Source of the DNA: Marthasterias glacialis
Lineage: Eukaryota > Echinodermata > Asteroidea > Forcipulatida > Asteriidae
Reading direction: 5' to 3'
Length of the DNA stretch: 64,000 bases
NCBI GenBank assembly: GCA_911728455.2
Contig: OU452228.1
Location: forward strand, 17,428,698 to 17,492,697
The translations under genes and the position numbers were made by a program. Below are positions 10,399 to 21,385 of the stretch, in pieces. Under the pieces are notes generated by a model, which did no database searches, was not told the origin of the DNA, and worked only from the letters and a program-made list of their open reading frames with translations. Positions within the stretch are counted from its first letter, which is position 1. Every line of letters begins with the position of its first letter.

Positions 10399-12079
10399 AC
10401 AAGGCCGTCCCGGATATCACAGTCTTTGCTATCGACACTTCTGCAACAAAACAACAATAAAGCGGGCAGAAGAGAAGCAGAGGAAGGCACAGAATGAGCT
10501 TAAGAAGGTACAAGAGGAAAAACAACAAGGTAAAGAAAGTTGTTAATTCTAAAAGCCCTTTTAAGTAAAACCAAACTTTGTTTTGTGTTATCATTTTTAC
10601 CTGCTCAAATACATAAAAAGCTATCAACTTTCCCTACCCAATATGTTGTGTTGTTTGTGTCATAAACAAACCATTGTGTCAAATCTGCCAAGATTTGGCT
10701 ACACATCTCTTAACAAAAGTCATATATAAAAATAATTTGATTTAGTTTTTAATTTTTTTATTTTTTATTTTTTTTGGGGGGGTGACCCAGGTTCTCCCTA
10801 CTCCATAATAGATGTTAACTTTTGCATGGGGGATATAACAAATAATACTCCATACATGCTCAAAATCACAGTCCCATGGAACCATGGCTTTCCGCTGACG
10901 TTGACAACTTCAAATGGTCCGACTCCATACTTTTCTAATCATTATGATTAATGTTTTGTTGGCCAGACCATCACCAAATCTATAGACTATTTTCCTCCAT
11001 TTTTGTTATTTGTCTACAGCACAGTTCCTTAACAAACATCCTTTTCTAATTCACTTGCAGAAATTGACTCTGATGCAAGTCAAGATGCACCACATCATAA
11101 AAGGTTGCTACGCTCAGTTACTGGTGATACAGAAACATCTTGGCTACCCGGTAGAAAGCATGTGCTTCTTGTACAGTGTATCATATGCAGAGGAAAAAAA
11201 TACACAAAGGAAAAATTCACCAGGAAGAGAAAGATAGAGTGACTTGTACAGTGCGAGACAACTACGGGGGGGGGGGGGGGGGGGGGGCAACTAGTAAAAG
11301 CTGCAAACATCAGACAAGACGAACGTTTGTTGCTGGACATCCAGGACAAAGATCTGGTAGCAATTGAAGCAAAATGCCATCGGAGTTGCTACCTTAAATA
11401 CACAAAGGTTGCTCGTAATTTAGCTAAAGATCATGATACCAATTCAAATAACACAGATTTGAATGAGGCTTATGCTAAATTCAGTGAACTGATACTTAAA
11501 GATAAAATAGTTGATAATAAGAAAATTTAGCGTTTAACTAAGCTTAATAAGTCATTCATAAAGATGGTGAAAGAGATTGAAGGTGTGGATTTGCCCCACT
11601 ACAAGACACACAGTCTAAAGTGCAGAATCAAGAAATCCCATCCGATAATACATTTTTGTAAGCCATCACGTTTTTTTGAGAGTGAGATTGTTTTTGCAGG
11701 CAGCTTACAGGTAACTGATGTCGTAGAAGAAGCTGTTATGGACACTTCCACCAGTGAAAGTGACACAAGCGGTTTGGAAGCAGTTACCAATGTGGCAACC
11801 AAAAGTCATTCATGGAAGCTTCGAGACGTATTCATGGCTGCACAGATTGTGAAAGCGTCCATGGATGAGGCCATTTTGGAAGCACCTTGGCCTCCAACAT
11901 CAGGTGACTTAACAATACAGAAGGTTAAGGAAGTCATCCCTCACCAATTAGTAAATTTTTTGGCTTGGACAACTGGAGTCAGTAGTGAGCCTGCTGAGGG
12001 TATGGTAGAAATGAAAGAAGATGAAGAACGAATAACTACTGTGCAAAGAACTTTGTTGATGTTACTGTTGCTGAGATGA
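10399..12079 (+). pseudogene. invertebrate Cys-rich multicopy family gene, decayed
   Basis: Exon 10399-10529 reads GYHSLCYRHFCNKTTIKRAE and ends in a basic coiled segment. Its donor gtaaag joins in phase 1 to the exon starting 11061 (EIDSDASQDAPHHKRL). The second exon has a Cys pair (VQCIICRGKKYTKEK) and then LVKAANIRQDERLLLDIQD, DLVAIEAKCHRSCYLKY, MVKEIEGVDLPHYKTHSLK and HSWKLRDVFMAAQIVKASMD. I recognise this as a large uncharacterised protein family abundant in sea urchins, corals, molluscs and lancelets; its function is unknown. One frame runs throughout but has stops at 11240 (TGA) and 11528 (TAG), plus a 22-G run at 11266-11287 inside the coding frame. Near 12040 it runs into piggyBac sequence, so the C-terminal part is lost. 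A sister exon is at 61997. Confidence 0.7.
11266..11287. repeat. poly(G) run of 22 inside a coding frame
   Basis: Twenty-two consecutive G. The frame before and after the run is the same, so as written it adds about seven Gly residues. Length is likely unstable or mis-sequenced. Confidence 0.95.
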
Positions 12080-12509
12080 AAGCATTTTTTGGCTGCAGAG
12101 TAACCATGGAAATGCTCATTCACAAAGACCGTTACGAACAATACTGGAGAAACCATGATAACCATTATTTCGCAGGACCGCTTTCTCGCAATTTGGTCAT
12201 TGCTTCACTGCGTGAATGAAGATGACCCCGATCTGGATAAAACAGACAAGATATCCAAGTCAAGGCCTGGATTACGGGATTCACGAGGTCCAAAGAGGAC
12301 TGCACAATTCGAGAAACCATCGCTGCGTGGTGTGTCTAGAAAAATATAGGAGAGCAAGTGTCGCAAATCCTGATGCTTTGGACAAAGACTTGCCAACAAA
12401 GCATCGAACAGTGTATTGGTGCTTCCAATGCAAAACATACTTGTGTATTGGGCGGGAAGGATCCAACTGTTGGCAGAACTGGCTCACCGAAGTGAGATAC
12501 TGGCTATAG
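12049..12509 (+). pseudogene. piggyBac transposase remnant, internally deleted
   Basis: Three frames carry consecutive parts of a piggyBac transposase. From 12049: VDVTVAEMKAFFGC and DRYEQYWRNHDNHYF. From about 12155: DRFLAIWSLLHCVNEDDPD, ending with SKSRPGL. From about 12270: a C-terminal Cys-rich finger, HRCVVCLEKYRRA, VYWCFQCKTYLC and a final C-W pair. The jump from the N-terminal domain directly to the Cys finger means nearly all of the catalytic DDD domain is missing. It begins within the preceding Cys-rich family gene without an obvious TTAA boundary. Confidence 0.75.
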
Positions 12510-13894
12510 GGTAAGTGAGCAAATAACAAGTAGCAAAAAATATAGTTTGGTTTGTGTAATCCTGACTAAACAACCACTAAAAAAAAAAAAAAACTGTCCT
12601 GTTTTCATGACTACATGAACCAAACAATCTTTTTTTATTTATTGATTTATTTACTATATTGATGTACACATGTTAGACAACCTTTATTCAATCAAATAAA
12701 CAAACTTGTGTCCACACATAAAATAAACTAATAGGAGTAAGATCATAATGAAAACTTGCGCGCATCTGCTCCCCCGATGTGCTACACAGAGCTTACAACA
12801 CGGTAAAATGTGTCAAAATTTAGCAATTTTTTTTGAACGGAACATCGTACAAACTTGGGGTGAACGGAATATGAAAGAGTATATTTCAGGCTTTTTAGTT
12901 ATGTATGATTCGTAAACCTTATGGAAAAAACCAGGGATCATTTTTTCGTCAAAGTTTTCCGCTCCGCCACGATTGTCTATGGGGAAGTGTGAATAACCAG
13001 CCCAAACTGTCCTTCGTTTTCGGACCCCGCCGCCTTTACCTTGACATAACAAGAACACGTTTCGCTTCGTCTCTGAGTTTTTACCACCAATTTATGATTA
13101 TTCTCTTAACTCGTATATCTTGGATAGCCATATTATATTGAGACTTTGAAAATATTGACATTATCTTAAGAGATAGACATCATTCCTCGGCGTTTTCAGA
13201 TGGAAGGGCTCTGATTTAGAGCCATTTTTCTGCATTGGACCATTCCATTGGATTAATAGGTAAGGATTTGTACATAAACAGTGAGTGATAGATAAATGGC
13301 GTGAGACTGTTGTTAAAACTGGGGGGCACTAGTTGGTGATCCATTTTTAAGTATAATTCATCGTTTTATAATAAAAAAAAAAGGAATTACAAAATATACT
13401 TTACCTGTATCTATTATCAGTAAACATACATGTAAGGAATCAAAGTAGATTTTTCAGAAAGACTGTTAATGTTAGACTTCGAAAGGCAGGCATGATCAAG
13501 AAGAAGCAATTATGAATTAATGTGTGGTCCTTGTGTATGTTTTTTTTTCTCTTCAGAAACCTAGTCTTAGGAAATGTACTAACCAGTTTAGTACTCCTTA
13601 TACGATGTTACATGACCAACAACAAATTATCAGGCATGTGAGTTTGCATGGTTTTTGTACCAAGATCAGACATCTTAACATGGTGATCATGGATTTTAAA
13701 AATGGTGTTGAAATGAAAGATCATGGAATAAAGGAAAATGTTATGCATCAATTGACAGCTTTAATATTCACTGAACCCGTACAGGGTGCTTTAATGGAGA
13801 TGACAACATTCCCATAATAGCACTCTCAATCTCAGGTTGTTTAACTTGTAACCTATTGTATTAATAGGTTAATTTTCCCACTTCCAGATATTTC
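12510..13894. other. no recognisable gene
   Basis: AT-rich DNA. The 97-codon frame at 13524-13817 has no stop but no domain that I recognise. It could belong to the element containing the next gene. Confidence 0.4.
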
Positions 13895-14572
13895 ATGGCT
13901 GAACGTTCAAGGAGAAGCCTACCGAGGTTGAACTACAAAGCGTTATCAGAAGGAACAACTATCCCAAATTGCTCCGAAAAACAGGAAAAGTGGTCGACAT
14001 CAAAACTCTACCCTTTGAGTGTTTTGGACTGGAAAACAGAGGAAGGTAAAGAGTATGCGTTAGTCCATTACATCGGGTGGGACAAAAAGTACGACGAGTG
14101 GAGGCCCCTCAACGAAATCGTCGACATACCCAAGCATTTTACCAAGACCACACAGGAGGCAACAACATTCTTTTATTCACATCTTGCGATCAGCATCAAG
14201 GAGAGTCTTCACATTCAAAGAAAAACTGATAGTAGTGTCGAAATACGGCTCCCCATCCAAAAAGACGCCTTTGAGCCTCTAAAAGCAAAAGGACAAGTCA
14301 ACTCAAATGGCAGGTATACTTTGAGAAACCTTGTCGATTTGAATGATCTTCTGGGCCAAAACTGGCACTTCAGGGTTGTGAATTTTAACAAGGATATCTC
14401 TTTCATCATTGATGGTACTGTCAATTTTCACATGAAAGAGAGAGCACGGCTGTTTGAGCTAAATGCACAGGGAGAGGGCATTTATACTCACCGTGGATTT
14501 GTTTGGGTTTTTAAATTCATGCGAGATCGGGGAAATGCACTAGACTTGCATACATTTTTACAGCCATTGTAA
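13895..14572 (+). CDS. chromo-barrier/Tudor-knot protein, multicopy family
   Basis: A 225-residue frame opens MAERSRRSLPRLNYKALSEG. It is followed at residues about 35-80 by a Tudor-knot/chromo-barrier motif: LYPLSVLDWKTEEGKEYALV, then HYIGWDKKYDEWRPLNEIVD. The aromatic residues Y, W, Y, D, E and W of the binding cage region are all present, so it may bind methylated lysine or nucleic acid. The remainder (residues 85-225) has no known fold to me. An acceptor-like cttccag lies just before the start, so the ATG may be inside an exon. I recall similar chromo-barrier proteins as expanded families in invertebrates. The neighbouring helical exon at 14936 suggests both parts belong to one element or gene. 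Confidence 0.6.
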   Translation: MAERSRRSLPRLNYKALSEGTTIPNCSEKQEKWSTSKLYPLSVLDWKTEEGKEYALVHYIGWDKKYDEWRPLNEIVDIPKHFTKTTQEATTFFYSHLAISIKESLHIQRKTDSSVEIRLPIQKDAFEPLKAKGQVNSNGRYTLRNLVDLNDLLGQNWHFRVVNFNKDISFIIDGTVNFHMKERARLFELNAQGEGIYTHRGFVWVFKFMRDRGNALDLHTFLQPL

Positions 14573-14935
14573 TCATTGTCTACCTTGGCATCATCTCCTT
14601 CTGTTCACTAAATTATATGACGATTGGAGAGGATTTTTACAATGTATTTGTTTGCAATGTAGCAGTAGCACTACCAGAGGTTTTTTAGTTACAGTGTAAT
14701 CAGTTACTGTTCACCTATACAGTTAATTATGATCATACTTCCAGTTTCAGTGGGCCTACTTTTGGAGACTTTTTAAGTTCTCTTTCCACAAAGTTTTGAT
14801 TGCATATTTTGATTTCTCAATTTATTCATCATGGTTAATTTAATGTGTGTACTCCTCACATTTCTCATGTGTTTTCACATCTGAAGTGCACTGCCAAAAA
14901 ATCCAAACTTTAAAGGCTTTACTCATGTTGTTGAT
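14573..14935. other. putative intron between chromo-barrier and helical ORFs
   Basis: About 360 bases of T-rich sequence without frames. It could be an intron, but a clear donor after 14572 is not visible because the upstream frame ends in a stop. Confidence 0.3.
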
Positions 14936-15271
14936 TTGCAATTGAACAACTTGGTTTTGTACAATTTAGCTACAGCAACCCCCAATCCTCTAAACCCTGA
15001 AAATGTTGAATGTATTTTACAAACCATCTTAACAAAGTATCACATAAACAGAGATCATACAAACACAGGCAGAGTTTTGAAAGTACTTGCCGAGAAAATT
15101 AAGTTTTTGCTCCGCAAATTTAACATGGTGAAGAAATCGGGATACAAAAAAAAGGCCTTAATGGAAAAGTGGAAGAAAACAAACTATACTTTGAAAATTC
15201 CCCACCGCACTGGATCACCCACCTCCAAAGAACTTGCTTTCCAAAACTGTGTGACTCCTTTGCCTATTTGA
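14936..15271 (+). CDS. helical, Lys-rich N-terminal module of the 40-kb family
   Basis: Reads NVECILQTILTKYHIN, then a long helical stretch and KKKALMEKWKKTNYTL, then HRTGSPTSKE, before stopping. It aligns by eye with the frame at 39671-40190 (IQSVFECILKRHHVS, RQKLLKKWGKSVYTMKVQHK, TGSPTKRKL). That places it as the N-terminal part of the same putative transposase family. Here the catalytic-type domain does not follow; the protein ends after about 110 residues. It is therefore either a 3'-truncated copy or the end of an exon. Confidence 0.55.
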   Translation: MQLNNLVLYNLATATPNPLNPENVECILQTILTKYHINRDHTNTGRVLKVLAEKIKFLLRKFNMVKKSGYKKKALMEKWKKTNYTLKIPHRTGSPTSKELAFQNCVTPLPI

Positions 15272-16792
15272 AATTCTGCAAGGCTAGGTATTAATGCTCA
15301 ATTTTCCAACGTTCTTTACCCTTTTTTTTTTACAGTGATTTAGGTCAACATTACAAACAAAATGAAACAAGGGTGGCTACATAATAGTCGTCCGACACCG
15401 GTAGTGCATGGCTAAAAAACCTCTTTTTAGTAGAATCCTGTTAAATTATGAAACTGAGATGTGATTTAAATTAATGCCACAACATACTACTTTAAATAAA
15501 GGGGCTGATTAACTAATTCATCGCTTAACGAAAGTAAAATCTACTGTTTTTCGAACTTACTCTGTGTCACGGCCTATGCTTTTACACATATTTTTTCATC
15601 AGCTGTATGACCTCATACCCGATAGGGGGTCACGTGACCGCATGTAAACATTGTCGCGCAATCTGTCTATAGGCTTGCCCTGTGTTGTATGAATATGCTT
15701 ATTGCAAGGTCGGGAATGTGCAGTCGAGTGTGCACACAATGTTGGCTTTCACACACACACTGAGCTTTTGCGTGTTTAGGGCCTAAAGTTTTCATTATGA
15801 AGTTGAAGTCTCAAAATAATGCTAAAATATGCTAATATGTGCAAACAATGCAAGGGTGAGCAGGTCAATGCACATAAACAATGCAGAGGCCAAAGGGTTA
15901 ACCAAATACTAATGTTAGGAGAGGCCCCTTTTGTAAATACCCCCAACTTTACAAGCGTCTTTCAAAAAAATAATACAAACCCACCAATATTTCAGTCCTT
16001 ATTTTTCAATAAACTGCATTGTAAATACAATACACCCAAAAAAAATTCTTTCTTTTTTACTACAACAGTGATCCAGCACAACTTATCACCGTAACTGACA
16101 ACATCTTCGACGTTGATCTTAACTTGCTTCATGAGGCTGTCGGGAATCTGAACGATTTGCAGAGGCGCCTACCACTACACTTGATAGTAATGTCAACACC
16201 AACACGCCAGAGCTAATCCAAGCAATCACTCTTGTTTAAAGTTAAAGGAGAATACTTTGCATTTCTATAAACACATGTCGGACCCTGTTATAAATTGCAT
16301 TTATAACTTTTTTTTTAAGGCAGTCCGACGAATTTTCCTTTAAGTTAAAACTCTCATTGATTTTGGCATTTCCCCAAAGTCTTGGAGTGTAAGATACTTT
16401 AACTTCCCCCTTATCTTAACTCTGTAACTTATTGTTTATCACACTTCCATGGAGGAAGGGTGAAGTTGCTGTTCCCACGGTAGTCTTGCTGACCACAGCA
16501 TAAATTGGCCATGCCGGAACCATCCAGGGACATTATGTAATCCTCTCTGCATTCTCACTATTTTGCAAGATAAGAAGTTTTCTTTGTCTTAGGCAATCTT
16601 CCCACGAATTTGGTCATTTATTGCTGACCACAGGTTTCTTAAGAATTTTAAGCCACTAGTCCTTTTGTGATTGGTTGAAATTCAATCACACCACTCCTTG
16701 TTAGAGATTTTCGACCAATTAGATAGTTTAGTTTTCTGTCCGAGTACGTGACCGGCAGGGTTTTTTATCCCCTGTTTCGCTCCTGATTCTTC
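15272..16792. other. non-coding; promoter-like GC/CCAAT stretch near end
   Basis: No gene seen. A 91-codon frame at 15819-16094 is low-complexity and not called. Near 16670-16790 there are CCAAT-type words (GATTGGTTG, GACCAATTAG) and TTTTTTATCCCC shortly before the 161-bp repeat, which could be a promoter for a transcript beginning there. Confidence 0.3.
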
Positions 16793-16953
16793 AGAAGCGA
16801 AAACGGCCTCGATGCAAGAAGGACTTGCTAGAAAGTGCTAAGAGCCTTTGCACTTTGCTTAGTTGCCTTCGGTAGAAACAAGTGTTGCTTCCCTAAGAAC
16901 CTTGTTCCTAAATCCTCTTCTTGCATCCCTTACCACGTGCTCTGTTGATACAG
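16793..16953 (+). repeat. 161-bp perfect direct repeat, copy 1
   Basis: Identical by eye to 17741-17901. It starts AGAAGCGAAAACGGCCTCG and ends CTCTGTTGATACAG. This copy is preceded by an acceptor-like ttcttcag and followed by a consensus donor GTAAGC. Inside, GATGCAAGAAG pairs with CTTCTTGCATC, AAAGTGC with GCACTTT, and GAAACAAG with CTTGTTCC, which allows a three-way-junction RNA fold. No ORF. It could be a duplicated non-coding exon, the body of a structured RNA, or repeat ends of an undescribed element. Confidence 0.85.
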
Positions 16954-17740
16954 GTAAGCTACTTTTATTTTTACTTTTGTATGTATAAAACTATTTCTGA
17001 ACATTGACTCTTGATCGATAATCAACAAATAGTTAAAGATGAGCTCAGGATTCGATTGGACAATGCTGATGACTGTATTAAGATGTACAAGTTCACTACT
17101 ATATTTCATTGTATAACATTTTTATAGCTTTTAATCATGTGAATGGAAAAGCTTTAGGAGTTCCGTCCGATTTACTACTTTGTTATTTTATTGTCATTTA
17201 TCTAGGATCTAGTCATAGGCTTATTGTATTTAGTGTTGATAAAATTTAGGATGTGCACTCGTGCATATATTGCCGTTCAAGACGTTTCCACTTTCGATAG
17301 AATCCATTGGGTTATTGAACACTTGTTGGAGTATTCCGTGATTCGATAAGTAGTTTTTCATATCTGATTAGCCAACTACTAGCCTGGCCAGACAAGCCTT
17401 GTCCTCAGATAACTCCTTTCTTACACTGAAAGATGATTAGGCACATTCCTCGGTTAATTTTAGGTTGACTATACGACCGTCTGCTGTGTAGCACATAACC
17501 AATAGTAACCTTTGGCCTTGGTTGACCACTCTGTTGCATTCCGTATGCATGCACAAACGATTCATATGAAGGTGTCGCTTATATTCTATTTACGATTCAT
17601 TTCCAACGTTGGTATTTTACTAATGATTATGTTCTAGAGAAAATTCTCAAATTCGTTGAACGAGTGATATTTTAGTCTGTTTAATTCGTTGCTTATAGTT
17701 CTTTATTAGTTGTATGTTAAATATTTGATAATTTTGAGTG

Positions 17741-17901
17741 AGAAGCGAAAACGGCCTCGATGCAAGAAGGACTTGCTAGAAAGTGCTAAGAGCCTTTGCA
17801 CTTTGCTTAGTTGCCTTCGGTAGAAACAAGTGTTGCTTCCCTAAGAACCTTGTTCCTAAATCCTCTTCTTGCATCCCTTACCACGTGCTCTGTTGATACA
17901 G
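17741..17901 (+). repeat. 161-bp perfect direct repeat, copy 2
   Basis: Same sequence as 16793-16953, 948 bases downstream. Unlike copy 1, it is not followed by GT but runs straight into ATGCATATTCCC, a short open frame. This is the arrangement expected if copy 2 were an already spliced version of copy 1, or a second promoter-proximal exon. Confidence 0.85.
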
Positions 17902-18000
17902 ATGCATATTCCCCAGGTTCGCTTTGGTAGATTTGACCCGGTTCATCTCTCCACAATGCCCCGCTTCTCAACCCTTTTCATCGCTGTTTCTGGACTTTGA
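17902..18000 (+). CDS. 32-codon small ORF after the repeat
   Basis: The ATG falls immediately after copy 2 of the 161-bp repeat and the frame ends at TGA 17998. It reads MHIPQVRFGRFDPVHL and then a hydrophobic end. No family recognised. It is listed only because of its position; chance occurrence is quite possible. Confidence 0.2.
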   Translation: MHIPQVRFGRFDPVHLSTMPRFSTLFIAVSGL

Positions 18001-19769
18001 AGTTTTCCTACTTGGAGCCCATCTGAGTACGAGTGTATCTTCCCAGTTCCAGACGTGGAAGTGCAGAAAACCCAGCTAAGATCATTATCATATCCATGTG
18101 TATTAACTGATTGATTGTTGTATTATATTGATTATTTCCTCCAGTGGTGTAAAATTGTTGATTGTCATTATTCTTCACGGTCAGTGAAATAATATTTCCC
18201 TTGTTCATTTTGCGATTCTTTCTAATCATTCCTTGTCGTTGACATTGGACAAACCACTGTAGGATTTAATTACATTGTGTATTTCATCAACGTGTTCGTT
18301 TGATGACTTCTAACTGAAGTGATTGTACTTAAATTGACTTATTATACTTGTTGGCATATTCAGTGAAATAACAATACGCTGATTCCAGACTAGAGAATCA
18401 AATCAAATATTGCTGTCCGTTGCGTTTCCTTACCGAGCAAGAGTTCCTTAAAGAAACATCGAACCGAGCACAGACTCTTTAATTTTATAGAGGCTTATAC
18501 CTGTGACACACATCAAAAATGATCATTCTGAGGAACATGTTTAAGTTGCCAACCAAACTTTTTTTTCATAATTCTTGTATATTTATCAAAACTACCCAAT
18601 TCCAAGGCAAAATTCAGAGTTTATGACAACCAATTTTGCATGACTACTACCTATTTCCCCTCTCAATTTGTCCTATATTTAATTCTATTCCTTTTGGCAA
18701 GGCACCCTTCTCAAAGCATAACTCTAAGTGAGGGCTAACTAATTAACTGTATGACCCCATTTCCCTATTGAAAATAAACTAAGCACTGAGCACTGTATGT
18801 AAGTTTGGGGCAATTCCTTCAAAAATGATGCAATTTCTTACACTCCTGGTATGGCCAATTATTAGTGTGTGTATACATAATACTTGCTATTTTGGTAAAT
18901 TTGGTACTCGCAACGCGTCAATATTAAAAATACGTTGTGGTCTTCCAATGGTATATAGATTGATACAAACAATTTTTCAACAATTCCAAGTATTTCGTCT
19001 ATAATGTATAAAACTGAAAACATGTATCTTTCCATTGCTTTACAGTACATTCCCATTTTTGTTTGTAAATTTGGTTTTCTTATGTTATAAGATTTTGACA
19101 GGATTCAATGCTTCTGTATGTTTTATCCAAATTTCAGTGTATCAATAACTTACAATTGCAAAGCCTTTACTAACTTCATACAGATGTTTGAAATAAAAGT
19201 TCAATTGCATTTTCAACAGGAATACTTTATTTCCAAATGTATTTTTTTGTTAAATGTCAGGTATTTCATTCAAAGTACAACAGACATGATCCGATGATTT
19301 CACACTCATTGTCAACAAGTATATATGTTTATAACTTGACCAGTGTAATTGTCAAATATTTTATCGCTTCATACCAGTACTGCTGAATAGACCTCACATA
19401 GTCACATTTATGGCGGATTGAATTAAGTAAAATACTTCACATTCTAGTACTACTTCTTTCATAATGCACACTATGAAGCAGGTACAAAAAGAATAGTTAA
19501 AGAAAAAAAACTGTCCAATAATAATATTACGTTATTGCCAGAATGTTTTCAACATTAAAGTAGGCTTTCAAATTTAAAGCTTTCATATGTTCTTATCCAT
19601 ACACCAACAAGTGATTAGAACTGTCATATTATGAGACTCTTACACGAACCTCCATGGATAACAATAAATCCAAAAACTTTAATTATTTAAATAAAACAAA
19701 TATTCTCACCTCCATTTGAATTCCATGACCATTTAAGAACTATCATTAATAATTCTAAACATTACTACG
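18001..19769. other. no recognisable gene
   Basis: AT-rich sequence without domain-bearing frames. The left end of the following piggyBac copy should lie here, but I do not find a TTAA followed by CTCTTTCGC. Confidence 0.4.
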
Positions 19770-21026
19770 ATGTTCTATGAACTTTCACTTATTAAAGGCC
19801 CAATTTCATTACTCTTTGAATCAAATTGCTCCATCAACGACAATTCAGTGCTTGCGTACCGTCCTACTAAAAATTGCCCACCTCTGCCGACCCCGGCAAT
19901 CTACCACACGATGCTTCATGCATCCAATACTGAGTCGACGTCGAAAGAAAAAATCGAGCCCTTTCTGAACAAACTTGTGGAAAAGTTTCAGGAGGCATTC
20001 TACCCATTTCAGAACCTATCGTTGGATGAGATGGTGATTGGTTGGAAAGGACGGTGGAAGTACAAGCAATACAATGCCAAGAAGCCGAAGAAGTATCACA
20101 TCAAGACATTCGGACTGTGTGACAGTATTTCTGGGTACGTATTCAACCTTCTTGTGTACTTTGGGAAGGAAACCTCGTACAATCCAGATCTAGACAAGAA
20201 CATTGGTCAAGCAGAGAAAGTGTTTGAGTATTTGCTGAGGCCCGTCGGTAAAGGTCATCATGTTTTTGCCGACAGGTACTACACCACAGAGAAACTGATC
20301 AGGCATCTGATTGAAAACAAGACCCACTTCACTGGCACGCTCAATCTCAATCGGAAAGGTTTCCCACTAGAACTGAAAACAATAAAACTGGACCATCGAG
20401 AGGCTCGCTGGTACAGGAGTGATGATGACAAAATACTCTGTGTCATGTGGAAGGATAAGAAAGGGAAATCAAACAAGGAGAAAAAGCCAGTTGTTGTTGT
20501 TTCAACACAAGCCTCAGTCAAAACCAAGCGCATCACGAGGAAACAGGGTGATCCATTTGACATCCCGGAAGTCATACAGGACTATAACATGTCAATGAAT
20601 GGATGTGATCGCATGGATCAAGCTGCTTCATACTATGGACAATTTACTCGCAAAACGATCAAGTGGTGGAAACGCATCTTCCTATGGCTCTTGGAGATTT
20701 GCCAGTGTAATGCTTACATCTTACATGCGCTAACACGTGCAGATGGCACCCCAAAGTTGAGTTTCAGGAAGTTCAAGCACAATCTCATAACACAGATTGA
20801 GGAGGCAGCTGCTCAGATCCTTCCCCCCGGTGCTGAAGTGGTAAGGCTAGGACCAGGGAGACCCAGTGCAATGGAGAGATATCAAGGGAATAAGCACCTT
20901 GTGACGCATGTGAAGGAGGACAGAAACTGTGTTGTTTGTAGCTCACATGCCGCTCGCAAACGGACAAACTTTGTGTGCTCCGGTTGCACTGGCAACCCCC
21001 ATCTCCATCCAAAGGAATGTTTCTAA
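19770..21026 (+). CDS. piggyBac (DDE_Tnp_1_7) transposase, 5' truncated
   Basis: A 418-residue frame holds the whole catalytic core of a piggyBac/PGBD4-like transposase, which cuts and pastes DNA at TTAA. The three catalytic Asp are visible: NLSLDEMVIGWKGRWKY (near residue 84), VFADRYYTTEKLI (near 165), and MNGCDRMDQAASYYGQF (near 290). The insertion domain and the KWWKRIFLWLLEICQCNAYI helix follow. The C-terminal Cys finger is complete: CVVCSS, then FVCSGC and a final H-P-K-E-C. The N-terminal dimerisation domain expected before residue 45 is absent and the first 40 residues do not match the family, so the copy has lost its 5' part. No stops or frameshifts occur in the retained part, which suggests a recent insertion. 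The right terminus is at 21381. Confidence 0.9.
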   Translation: MFYELSLIKGPISLLFESNCSINDNSVLAYRPTKNCPPLPTPAIYHTMLHASNTESTSKEKIEPFLNKLVEKFQEAFYPFQNLSLDEMVIGWKGRWKYKQYNAKKPKKYHIKTFGLCDSISGYVFNLLVYFGKETSYNPDLDKNIGQAEKVFEYLLRPVGKGHHVFADRYYTTEKLIRHLIENKTHFTGTLNLNRKGFPLELKTIKLDHREARWYRSDDDKILCVMWKDKKGKSNKEKKPVVVVSTQASVKTKRITRKQGDPFDIPEVIQDYNMSMNGCDRMDQAASYYGQFTRKTIKWWKRIFLWLLEICQCNAYILHALTRADGTPKLSFRKFKHNLITQIEEAAAQILPPGAEVVRLGPGRPSAMERYQGNKHLVTHVKEDRNCVVCSSHAARKRTNFVCSGCTGNPHLHPKECF

Positions 21027-21111
21027 AAGTACCATACAGCAAATTAGATCACCTTCAGGTAAGTTAGGGAAGCCTATTGTTGCCACCGAAAAGAAACTTT
21101 TTTTGGCCGTG

Positions 21112-21215
21112 TGATTATATATGTATACATTATTTATGTATATGTATAAATATATATATTTATATATTTTACATATATAATAACATATTATATATATATT
21201 GTATATATTTAGGCA
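21112..21215. repeat. (TA)-rich microsatellite
   Basis: Interrupted TATA/TATG dinucleotide tract in the 3' non-coding part of the piggyBac copy. Confidence 0.85.
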
Positions 21216-21367
21216 GGGGAAGTCACTAGGATACAGAAAATATATACATATGTACCATTTAAAGCACCACAAAAAATTGTTGCAATGCTTTACTTTCATT
21301 TATGTGTTTTTGCTGAATTTCCAGAAATTAATTACGTACAAACGCGCAGAATTCACAAAATTAAATT

Positions 21368-21385
21368 CCGGAGCGAAAGAGTTAA
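21368..21385 (+). mobile_element. right end of piggyBac copy with TTAA target
   Basis: CCGGAGCGAAAGAG followed by TTAA at 21382-21385. The TTAA and the next 262 bases match 24361-24626, where the same TTAA is not occupied. This fixes the insertion junction. Confidence 0.8.

Noticed and set aside
16793-17901. 161-bp repeats as LTRs of a small retrotransposon
   Set aside because: They do not start TG or end CA, there is no primer-binding site or polypurine tract that I can see, and no target duplication.
20279-21299. minus-strand frames over the piggyBac gene
   Set aside because: Shadows of the plus-strand transposase codons.
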